A stretch of DNA of 64,000 nt from the NCBI RefSeq assembly GCF_000764305.2, contig NW_025930689.1, positions 188,204-252,203 of the forward strand, in the 5' to 3' direction. The notes beneath the pieces are model-generated. The model was not told where the DNA came from, did not search any database, and saw only the letters and a program-made list of their open reading frames with translations. Both the position numbers and the translations under genes were made by a program. Positions 11,609-23,600 of the stretch are shown here, one piece after another. Positions within the stretch are counted from its first letter, which is position 1. Every line of letters begins with the position of its first letter. The DNA comes from Hyalella azteca. Its lineage: Eukaryota; Arthropoda; Malacostraca; Amphipoda; Hyalellidae.

Positions 11609-14600
11609 GACCCTCCCCGCCTCGCTTCATGGCGCGAGGCGGGGCCTAGACCCAGTTCTGGGGCCAGCCAAGTCGGTCGCCCCAGCGGGCCAGCAGCCCT
11701 GCAGCGTTTACAGGGTCCGACCAAAGGTCACCCATAGTAGCAACAGAGACGCCGACCACACGTGGGGAGCCGCAGGCCGGCAGCACCAAAAAACATGGGC
11801 TTCGGGTCCCCCTTTCGGGGGACGGGGAGAGATTTGCTGTCGATTTGGGCCCGTATCCGGGCCGCGCTCCAACCGCAAGCAGGCCGACAGCATTTGGAGC
11901 ACATGCTTCACATGTTACTTGCTGCTGCTGCTGCTGCTGCTGCTCAATGTTTAATAACAATTCAACTTAAAAAATTAGTTATCGTGCTCAAAGGACGAGA
12001 CGAGAGATTATGTTCACTACGGCAACTTATGTCACTAGGAATGAAATTACAAGAATCGAGGAGAAAATCTTATAAAAAAGCATGTGGTGGTCCCATGGAT
12101 GAAACTTGGATGCATTGTGCTTACAGTACTTCAGAAGGATGACCGCATTTATTAGTTACATGAATAATTTGCTTGCCCTTTCAATTATACAAGGATAATC
12201 CGCTGTGTGAATAATGTACGAGCTTTGATTTGTCTAATAATTTTACATAATCGGAAGCGCGAATGTGTATGGGTGTTGTTTGAGTGTGATGGTATAAATT
12301 GGTATGATCTGATTTATGAATTCAAGGGTTATATATTACATATAATGCATCATGAGGTTTTTGTATCATGGCATAATCTGGTACAATTCGTTATAATGGA
12401 ATTTTTTCATCAGGCTGAAGCAGGCGATCGAGCGGGAGATGCCGCCCCTGGTAGAGGCGTTCGCTGAGCAGTGCAGGATCGCAGCGCAGATTCAGTAAGT
12501 CATTGCCTCTCATAAACTATACCTTGTTTCCAACAGTTGATTAATGGTTTCAACTTAGCTATGATTATTCTTCCTGGATTCATTTTTGCATTTTTTCTTC
12601 TTCGAATTGAAAGAGCATCGGTTCAGGAAAATTTAAAGATCACCTGAAGTGTTCAGTGATCATCATTTGTTTCAGACATTGTATAGGTAACTTATCCAAC
12701 GGACCTCAAAATTAAATAAGAATGTCAGAACTTTAAGTTCTATTAATCGAGTAGAATCTGCAAATTTTAGTTGCGTCAGCGAATGGGTGCTAGTTATTTT
12801 GATTAGCTGGGTTGTTAAAGTGACGCATCAGTATGCTGATCAGCCATGAAATGTTTGAGAAGACAAACGTTAATCGTTTGCCGTTTACTGGTCTTTTTTT
12901 TTAATCTGCTACCTACTTTCTCATACCCAGGGGATAGTAAATTATTTGGACTTCATTAATTAGGAGCCAAAATTTGAGATCTTCTGGGGTCTATTCCATT
13001 GAAAAAAGTTATTAATGTAATAGTACAATATATGGATGTACCTACAGCTCAAGAAAATATAATTTTTGTAAAAAAACAAATGAATGAGTGTGCCGTTTGG
13101 AAGCAGTACTGTCATCCTGGCTATTAATATTAAGAGAGTATACTTGCTTGTGCATATCCTCTTTTACGCAGTACGTAACTTACGACTTGCAAAATTGTTG
13201 TTCGTCGCGTAGTCAGATTGGTATCTTCATAACCACTGATATTTACGAAGCTTGCGCGCACTTGGTGGTGTGGCAGGTTACGAGGTGTCGCCCTATAATA
13301 ATAATTACGCTGTCAATGCTTTCACATTGTACGTGTATACCAATACGAGGTGAAAACTCCTTATGACCTCTGGACCAATACAATATCTTCAAACATTAGT
13401 CACATGTGAAGGACGTAAATGATTGGAATACGAAATTAATGTATTTTGGCAATGTTTGGCAATTTGTTGTTGTTTGGCAATTTGTTGTTGAAAAGATTGT
13501 TGAATGAAAATTTCATGGTCCCCGTTTATCTCACACTCAATTCGAAAGACAACGTGTTCCATGAAGCGTCGGTTCCGGTGAAATAGCGGGTTTGAATTGA
13601 GTTCCAGCTTGGGTTCTGATTTGACAAGACAAACTTGTCCAGCCACACCTATGCTGCCAAGCATGCGCTTCATTAGTCGATATATCAAGACACTTTTTGC
13701 CGTCTTATGGAGAAAAAATTACTTGGAAAATTGGAGCTTGTAGAAAACATTTCCCTATGAACGTACGGTATCGTTCGTCGTCCGAGTTTTGTTGAAACAT
13801 AGGAAGTAGTAACCGAGTTTGTGTCTCCGTTATTTTCCGTCGTTTTTGAACTAAAATGAGGTCTATGTAGGATGTAAACTTTGAAGAAATAGTTGTAATA
13901 AGCAGAAAGTCCTATGGTCGAAAATTTGCAGTGAATTAAAGGGTACCACTTGGGGCTTAAACGGTCACCAATATGAGAGAAATTTGACGTTCCCTGCGTG
14001 AATAAAGATGTCGTGCTCATTAAAGCGCATTCTGCAGTGAAGTGTTACTGCGACGCTACTTCAGACAAGTGGTCTGTGAAAAAAATTCTTTTCATTACTC
14101 TGAACTCATCGGAGACCATGCCTATTGAATACAGACGCAATCCTTCGTTATCTGCGTTTAAAGGAATTTAAAAGTTCGAGATTTGAAAATGACGGTGGCT
14201 GTTTTTTTATTGTGTTGTGCTCGTACGATGAGTAGCTTCTGATGTTTTGTGCCCAGCCCAGGCATCAAAGTTAATCATTTACTTTGTTCCCACAGCCCCG
14301 AGCTCTACTCGCATCTCTATCACCATTTCTGGTGAGCCAGAGCCCTCAGTGGCTGCGTGTGTTCCCATACTCCTGGGTCTGGTTTCATGCCTTGGCCTTA
14401 CCTTGTTTTCAGCTACCGTCAATGTCACTAATGTCGCCACAGCACTTATGGCGCCGGCCTTCAATAGAAACTATATAATTCGCAAACAAAACTTAGCCTC
14501 AACTTTTCATTGCGATCAAAAAAGCTTTTTATTTGTTTTATGGTAATCGATCCCTACAAATGGTAATTTTGACCAGTATTATATGGTTCTTATTGACGAG

Positions 14601-17600
14601 CGGCGAGTTAAGTGCAGTAGCCGCTGAGTGACGACTTATGTTTCTTTGACGGTAAATAAACGAGAAACTTCTCATTCTGAACCAGCCCGGTGATGAGGTT
14701 TCCTGCACGCTGCAATTATTTCAAATGCTAACGTCGAGAAGTCTTAAGAACGAATTATTACTTTTATTATGCGTATAGAAGATCCATTCAAACAAAATAT
14801 TACACAAATTCTTCTTCTGTTGGAGTAGTTTGAGAACTGCACAGTCCACACGCATAAATATTCGTGGTAATGAAAGCAATATCAATAACACTTTTTTTAG
14901 ATAAAAGCTTTATCCTGAGTGTCCTACAAGTTAAACCTGTCAGAGTAGCAATTAATTAATTAGAAAAAAAATCTGTAATCACTTGCCGGCTAACGCAGTA
15001 CAAAATGAGTGAACATATGCATTTACCGCATGGTTTTAATTTGCTCCTCATGTTATCTTTCCAAGACCATAGAGCTGATCTGTTACAATCAATTCGAGCT
15101 CCTCCCTTTGTTTTCGTGGTATTTTGCTAGATCTAAAATTGGTGTGTAAAAATCATGCCTGTATAGAACTGCTTAGCTAAATCATCTATAATTTTTGCAT
15201 CATTTTTTGTATGTTGCATCATTCATCTTAGGGAAATGTACGTTGAAATTGTCATTTGCTGCGATGAACAATCTTCAGAATTTGTGAATTAATTTGTTTT
15301 CTCATCCGGTGCAAGTCTCGAACATCGTCCACTGGTCAAAAGTTTTCGCGGCGTTGATTACCTAATAAATTGTCGAGAAAGTTATTGTACGGACATATTG
15401 TTGTTTAAGTTGCAACCGAACTTCGATGTCTGAATGCCCTGATGTGGGTTTGGTCAACTTCGGTTACTAGTAGCCTCGAACTGGCAACTGATATTGTTAT
15501 GAGGTAATATCCTGTTACTGCTTACATCTGTATTTAGTTAACTTTAGCTTTGTTGATAACTTTTATTGTTAGTCGCATACAAGTGATGATTGAAAATATA
15601 TACATTTTCAATGGGTTGAAAATTAAATATTTTCCCCTACCCATTGAAAATGAATATATTTTCAATCATCACTTGTATGCGACTAACAATAAAAGTTATC
15701 AGCAAAGCTAAAGTGTTTAGCACTGGTACATGCTGGTGCCGCAGTCTGTGTGCCGATGCTCGTTACTTGAAATTGTTTTTAGCCTTTTTATTTTATTAAT
15801 ATCGGCTAACAAAACAATACGGATCATTCATGAATTTATTTTAGCCTTCTAAAGTCTAGCGTGCCCGTGTCAAATTAACATGCAAATTGTGAATAAATCC
15901 ATTATTGTGAGCACCAGGTATCCATCTGCCTTTCCCTTCCTAGTCACTTCATGGATATCTACGGGATTACTAGAAAATATTTAGTATCGTGTATTGTTTT
16001 TTAGGGAAATAGATTAATCATGGATAACGCATTAATAATGTGATAACGTTATAGTTGTGAGACGAGCTTCGTTAAAACTCTAGTATTTTGAGGGGGCTGA
16101 AGGTTTCACGCTGAAACTGGCTTCCTTGATGGCTGTCAACTCCGGCACGGTCTTCGTCTTGGTAGTTCCAAGTGTTGGAGTGTGGTGTAGCCACTGGATG
16201 GAGATTGTGCTTGTGTGTGTGCGTCTTTTTATTACCTATCGCACCTTCATATATTATATGCTTATGTTGTGCATAAGAGGCTGCTGTTGCTGCTGTACAT
16301 TATACTATCATACGCTGTGTAATACAACAGCGCGTATATATCGGTGTGCGCTGGGAACGTGTGTCTCGCAAATATTGTAAATAATGTTGCATGATGACTG
16401 CTGTCACTGCTTCACGGGCGTCATCTTGTTTTACGATGAATTTTCCTGTCGTGTTTTCACTCTCGGGTTCTGGTTTGAAGCGTTGTAACCACGTGAGTGT
16501 ATAAATTTTCCTTTTATTTCCTTTTTAGCCATGCCATATTTCTAAATTTTTTTCATTCTTTCTCATCCATTTATTTCTATTCCTCTATTCCGCTGCTTGC
16601 TTTGCAAGCGCACATCTGCTTGTGCGAATGCCAGGCGCTATTAAAGGGTGTAGTCTGTGACCGTTTCCAAAAGCTAACTTGCTTTGAAAGCCCTTTACTA
16701 TAATTTTTACGATATTGTTTGTTTTCAATTTAAACTGACATGAAATTTTTTTGCAGGGGCACAGAAGTAGACCTTCCTCTTCCCCCAGACGAAAAGAAAA
16801 AGATAAAAATGCCCAAGAAACACTTCGTCTTCTCGGCAGAGTCAAAGTGAGCCTTCGTGATATGTTGTTTAATTCTAAAATTTTTATATATTTTTTAGCA
16901 TATTACTTTGTTCTACAGTAGTATTGCCTATTTCGAGTGCTCCTCGAGGTTGACCTCGGCCTACACGTGCGTAGTATAGATAGGACGACAACCGTCTCAT
17001 CATCTACGAGAAGTATGGACCTGGCCAGCCTTGTGAAGGAAGGTTGTCGGGGCCATGATTGTTCTACCGATACCTTCATTTTCTTTGTTGTATCAATCCC
17101 GCTAAGGTTGATTGCCGGAGCAGCAGCTCGTATTTTGTAAATTAAATTGATATCTTGTGTCACTCTTAATCAAATCCGGGTGCTGGAAATTCCGTGTTCC
17201 TCCGCTGGCTTATTGCCTGTGCTTTGTGTTGTTGCTATACGGTTATTACGGTATGAAGCAACATCAAAGTGTTCCATGTGTTGCTGCATCATGCTGATGT
17301 TAAATGTGTTTGAGCAACATCAAAGTTTTCCGTGTGCTGATGCGTTATACTGAAGATAAATGTTTTAGATCAACATCAAAGTGTTACGTTACGTATGTTT
17401 GCATAGCGCTGAGCTGCTGGCTGCGGTAGAGGCGCGTGTGGCGGCGTGGGAGACGCTGCCCCGCAAGACGGCCGAGACGGCGCAGGAGTTCCTGGTGAGC
17501 TTCCTGGAGGGCGACGTGCGCACTCTGTGGCCACGAGGCTGGGTCACCACGCGCCAACTGTACAGGCAGAGCGCGCCTGCACATGCCAGCATCACGTGAG

Positions 17601-20600
17601 TCTTGCACCAGCGAGTGGCCTCCACTCTGCACACCACTCCACTCTAAACCCTCAAAAATCTCGTTCTTTCTATGATTTAATTTACTTTTAATTGATTCAG
17701 TAGGGTTGTTGATAAGAAAGAATGAATGATGCAACTTATAACTTGTGGCTTTCAATCTCTCAATGCCTGAAAAGTGAAAGTAGATCAATATGTTCCAGGC
17801 CATGAATGCACGATAACTAACTATCTAATTATTTCTTGCAACTGGCATATTTAGTTAAATCTTTTTTTTTTTCAAAAGACACGGTGCTGATTACTGTTCA
17901 AAGCCTTCGAAGAAATCAGTGGCTGCTTCTGCTCAATCTTCAGTAGTCGTTAGCTCTGAAGTCAAAGTTTCCTCTTCGACTGCTCCAAAAGATGGCCTGG
18001 TGTCCGCCTCTTCAGATACAGACCACAAGAATGCTTATGGTCGTAGCCATGATACGCCGCATGCCGCTGCTCCATCACTCAGTGCAGAGGTGAACGCGCC
18101 ACTCAGCCGAACATCCACAGCTTTGCCTGCCTCTCAATCTAGTCTCGTCACTGAGGCCAGTCATAGCAAGCCTTCATTGAGTAACTCCAATGTGGCTCCT
18201 GATGCAAGTATTGCAAGTACGAAGACTAGCAGTGGGAAGACTGCGGCACCAATTAACGATCCGTTGCATCTTAAATCTCAAGACTCTTCATCTACTTCCC
18301 GTTCAAAAGAAGTTGTAATTTCGTCGGCATCTAATAAATCTAGCGATTCTAAATTGCCAATAGAAGGAAAAAATCCAGCGTTTTGTGAGCGTCAAAGCGA
18401 CGGGCATGGCTCAGATCGCTCGCATCATGTCACAACTTCGTTGTCTTCCTATTCCTCGTCGGTGAACAATAGTACTGCTTCATTTTCAACTGCTTCTGCT
18501 AATCTGACTGGCAAGCCTGCGTCTGTTCCATCGTCCATGAACTCAGATGATAATGCCAAACTTGGTGTTAGATTCTCATCAGGTTCTGGTGCAAAGTCGT
18601 CTGTAAAGCCTTCAATAGAATCTTTACCTACTTTTAGTAATACCAACGCTTTAACCGGCCAAAAATCCAATCATAATGTGCACACTCAAGAGAAAGGTCA
18701 CGGGGTAACCGTCAAAAATGTTGCAGCAATTAACAGGATCGACGGACTCGAACCATCGTTTGAGCGCCCACAAACTCTAGTTCCTGGTACGATTTACAGA
18801 AGTTCTCTCGGAGACACGACCCGCGCAACAGAACAGATCATTGACTTGTCTAGTGACGATGAAAAACCCGAAAACTTTTCGTCGAAATCTAAAAATGTTC
18901 AAAATGTTCCTGCCGAACTCCCAAGTGCCTCGACTGAGCTGACCAAATCCCCGACGAAAAACATGTCTGCCGCAACTCTGCCATCTGTTGCCGCAACTGT
19001 TCACCATGTGGCTCCTAATATTGTTTCTTCTAGCTCTTCAATTGCATTTTCCGGTGCTCCTGCTGCCCACAACTCAATGCCCACCATCCACCCAAAAGTT
19101 CACACTAGCCCTCCAACAAAGTCTTCTGTTGCAGCCATGAGACCATCCTGCTCTCCTCAAGGTCTCTCCACAAGCGCTCGTAACTCTTCGCAGACGAATA
19201 ATTCTAGTGTCACCAGCAAATTATCTAATGTATCATCTGATCCCACGACCAGTAACACCACGAATCCTCCAATTAAAGTCCTGCAGGATGAACTGATTGA
19301 CTCTGGCAACATCGGTAAGCCATCACGATTAGAAGAAGAGATCGATGACGTCATGAATGAGTTGCTGCTCATATCGAAGCAGAAGCAGCAAAGAGACTCT
19401 CCTCCTAGAGGGTCAACCTGTACTGCGCCGCCCCAGCACGCGCAAGGTAACTTTCCATCGCACTTATGAACTCTCTTATCCTCTCAGTCATCATCTTATT
19501 CATGACCCCACTCATAACCTCGCTCACCACCTTATTCATGACCTGGCTCATGACGTCGCACATCACCTCACTCGAGACCTCGCACATCACCTCACTGGAG
19601 ACCTCGCACATCACCTCACTCGAGACCTCGCACATCACCTCACTCGAGACCTCGCACATCACCTCACTCGAGACCTCGCACATCACCTCGCACATCACCT
19701 CACTCGAGACCTCGCACATCACCACACTGTTTACCCCCTCGCTGTTAACATTTCTGTCCACCTCGCTCTGAACCTCGTTACTGACATCGCACTTCATGCC
19801 ACTCTTCACTTCTTTCATACCAATTTCAACAAGTTTGATAGTTGGTCAATTTTACCAGCAAAATGAGTTTCGCATGACTAGAAATTTTGCTTTCATCATG
19901 CATGGTATTTCATTTGCTTTTAAATGCTTCCACTTTACTTTCAAGATTCTGAGTCTCCTTTTATATCAAGACATTTTGTAAGTTATGTCAGAAAGGATGC
20001 TGCTAATTGTCAAGAAGCCTACTAAAAATATTTCCTTCAGATACAAATATGTATTTCCACGTATGCCATAATTGTTCTTAATTCTAACTTCTAGTTACCT
20101 GGTTTGTGCAGTTCCTGAAAAATCTGGTTCGCTCATCAGCGAGGGAGATAAATTTATTCAATCAAATACGAAGAAGCTTTCCTCTCAGCATGTCGAAAAG
20201 GATCAACGAATTAGGGCACAATCGAAGACAAGTGAGATGATGAAGACTTCAATATCATATGAACCGCATTCATCAGCAACAGCTTACCCCATAACTAACA
20301 CAAGCTCGACATCTGTTGCTCCAATGGCAGCTGCTTCGGCTAACAAGGTGACCGTTGAATCTGCTCAGGACATTGCTTACGACAGAAGTAACTTTGCCAT
20401 ATCAGGCACGCAGTCTCTCAAACCTTCAACAAGCCCTTCAAGGAAAGACAACTCTCCCAGGAAATCACAGTCCTCTAGCAAACCTTCATTTACTGCACCT
20501 CATGTTACGAGCTCAAGGGAAACGCATTCTAATAGCACGCATGATTTCCGATCTTTTCCTGGCGTTCAGGCTCCTCCCAGCACTCAGTTCGACTTATCCG

Positions 20601-23600
20601 GTGCTCAGTCAATGTCTGATTTCTACTCATTGCAGCACATTAAATCTGACAAACTTTCAAGTTCCAATAACGGTACAGAACGCAAGTCATCATCTCATTA
20701 CCACGAACCTCGAATGCAGTCCTCGAGCATCCAACGGCTAGGCCCCGGCACCATTTTCAGTTCAGTTGGCGATCTTGTTACAGTTCCACGCTCTGCAAGT
20801 GACTCTGATACGTCGTCTCTTGGTGACAGTCCCTCTTCTGATAAATTTACATTTTCGAGCCGCCAGCCCCCTTCGGATCTGACTGTTTCTCACTCCAATA
20901 TCCAAGCGTCGCCTACTCGGGCACCCAAGCACCCGTACTCCATAGCAACGCTCGCCACTTCCTCCTCTCCAGCGACTTCTGCGCACAGTTCGCGGCGAGA
21001 ATCTAACTCGATAAACAACTCACCCGGGAATTCGCATGCGATTATTTCAAGCCAACATTCGATGCACGGTGCTATGAAAGACTCGAACAGCGCGGCGTAC
21101 GCTTCCTCTTCCTCACGAGCAAACGTAACTCATGCAAGGGATCTCTCAAGTTCCTCCAGCTACAGTTCCTATGGGCAGCAATATCAGAAGGGTGACAGCT
21201 ATGCCAAGAACGGGGTCAGTACCTCAGCTGCTAAAGACTACTCGTACGACAAACATCGCTCAAATGCTCCTACGTCAACTAACTCTGAGTGAGTCTCATC
21301 ATCTTTTTTTGTAATATGCTGTATTCTTTTGTTGCACTCGCAGATTCATAATTGAAAGTAACAGTCTGCTGACGATTTAGTAAAAGTTTTCCGCTAAAGC
21401 ATTAATTGAACTCGGACAACCAGTCTATGCTGATCCACAAGCTCAATATCCGATGTTATCTGGAGTTCTGTGTTGCTATTGTCATTGCATATTTATATTG
21501 TATTCCTACTTATAATGTGTTATTTTGCACTCTCCACAGTGGCGACAGCAGCTATGGCTTAATGGCCTTGCAGCAGCAACAAGAAATGCTGCTACATTCG
21601 CGTCAGCTGCAGCAGCAGCAGCAGCAAGATATGTGGTCGCTAACGTCTCAGCAGCTTCATCAAAGTCAAAACAAAGTCAGTAGAATTACAAGAACCCTAT
21701 TTATATAGCATTTTTCTATTCCTTATCTTACAAACACCCAACATTTAATCACAGATGATTACGTGTTTATTTTAAGGTCTTATTTCGTATATTCAGCTAA
21801 TAATCGACATTACTTCAACGCCGTGTGCCATCTGAAAATGTATTGACTAGGCTTTAAAACGAATATTCTACTGGCGTGGTAAGGGTGTGATTTGCATGAA
21901 CGCCTTCAGTCGCGCTGGGCTGTACAATGTCCATGAGAGCTCAACTCTTGCGCAGCCACCACTGGCACAAAGTACGGTATCTCAAATAATCTACAGGAAT
22001 CTTATTAACTATCTCGTCTTATTGCTTGCAATGCGTTGATTTGGTTAATCACTTGAGAAAATTTCACTTATCTACGAATTCTCTTTTGATGATATTTACT
22101 TGTGATCCTTTTTGAAAATCCTAGAAATGCTGCATGAAACTCAATTTTCCTGAAACTCGTCTTTGAATGGGATAGATATAAAATTTCTCTTCTAAATTGC
22201 TAATGTTTTCTGTTATACATTGCGAATGTTTTCTCCCGCTATCGTTACCACGCTGGACACAGACTCAACGGCTAAATTTTGTTCCCGTTTTAACTCGAAC
22301 GAAGCCTTTCTTCAGAGAATTTCGTTGATGCCTCCTCTGTTCAGTCGCCTTGTGGCGGATTGGCCTCATTACATTTCCTGTTTGACTTCATTTAGTGGAG
22401 GACCTACACGTCTTCTGCATAAGCAAGTTACCCTCATGGCTGTATCAGCCTAATTCTCGTGAATGGGCGATGCCAATATTGCTTTCAGGTGACCTTTCAT
22501 ATCGCCGATTTCCGGTTTTTCTATCCAGAAGTAATTTATCGTTATAATGCGTTGCTTGATCATGGTGCCTCGATTGAGTATGTACTACGTTCAGCTTCAG
22601 ATTCAACATCATCACTATTTAATTACACCGAAATTTCATGCGTTTCCAGACATTAATACCATTTGGGCCAAGAACAGTCGGACAAAGTAAAGAAGCTCTT
22701 GCACTAGTATATAAAAAATGCATATGTTCAGTCTTGTTATTTGGCAGTCCTGCTTGAGATTGCCCACTCTCAACAATCATACCACACAAAGCACTGCATC
22801 CGTGCTACTCAACCGCCCTCAGCATCACATCTGAAACCTCTCATTGACACGTAGACAAATCTTTAAAGGTGCCCCTGAAAGATCAAGCGGCTTGATCAAA
22901 AGCTCCAATCAACTGATTTGAAGGCGCGCTTCAATCAACCTTTTTCACGTTCACTCTCTTTGATCAAAACCTTCCCTCTCATCACTTGCCGCTCGTCGCT
23001 TGTTGTTGTTCTTTGAGCTGTTGTGTTGACTTATATGGTGAGCAATACGGATTTGGCCTTCCTCTCCTTAACATTGGTTGCTCTTGAGCTGAAAAACGAA
23101 CAGAAAACGGCGGTGGTGCATGGAGTGATACAAACTGAGAAACACATTTTATCATCAACATTTATTGCATTTTTTGCGGGATCCCTAACGACAAGACTAC
23201 AGGAACTTTTTAAGGATGTACGAAGAGAGTTTGGATTATCTGCTGGAATTTGTACGGCCCGGTTTTGAGAAGGATAGAAATATGCGCGAAACGATTATTG
23301 CAAGAGACTATCACGCTGAAATACCTAGCATCTAGCACCGATTTAGAAGATCTCATATGCACTATCGCTCCTCAGACTCTTGACCCTATGGTGTTGGTGT
23401 TATTTAATTGTCATGAGAAGAAATTTTACTTTTACTAAATTTTATATGCATATCACTCGCAGCTGGGACCAGCTTACATCTCCGGAGCGCCACTGGACCT
23501 GTACTCAGCGACCCGCCTCGCACCGACGCAGCATCGCTCCTCAGCTACGGGCGCTGTCCCTTCTCACTTGCAGGTGTGTCTCTTATTTCTTTACATACAC

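Larger units (their letters stand above)
9857..17595 (+). other. UBN: Ubinuclein conserved middle domain, exons 9-14
   Basis: After an Ala/Thr/Ser/Pro-rich linker, exon 9 ends LPENLSPDLIQ. Exons 10-14 continue with VIEELKLEGQRAT, FFTEPVKTLLLR, LPCGAQTLVKRAKQMLHHL, LKQAIEREMPPLVEAF, KIKMPKKHFVFSAES and finally the stretch ending GDVRTLWPRGWVTTRQLYRQ. This helical region is the ubinuclein middle domain, which family work links to H3-H4 binding and dimerisation. The WP(R/K)GW signature in exon 14 is diagnostic. The 4.3-kb intron between exons 12 and 13 is the largest of the gene. Confidence 0.9.

Noticed and set aside
13389..14020. Two adjacent minus-strand frames in intron 12
   Set aside because: No recognisable domain, no splice-compatible partner and no repeat copies elsewhere in the window; probably chance.
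14247..14546. Possible extra ubinuclein exon after CCCACAG at 14287-14293
   Set aside because: Exon 12 joins exon 13 directly in phase and the peptide does not fit the family; inserting this segment is not needed.
19405..19866. Frames of 101-169 codons on both strands
   Set aside because: They run through the 24-bp tandem repeat of intron 15. The exon 15 donor at 19447 precedes them.
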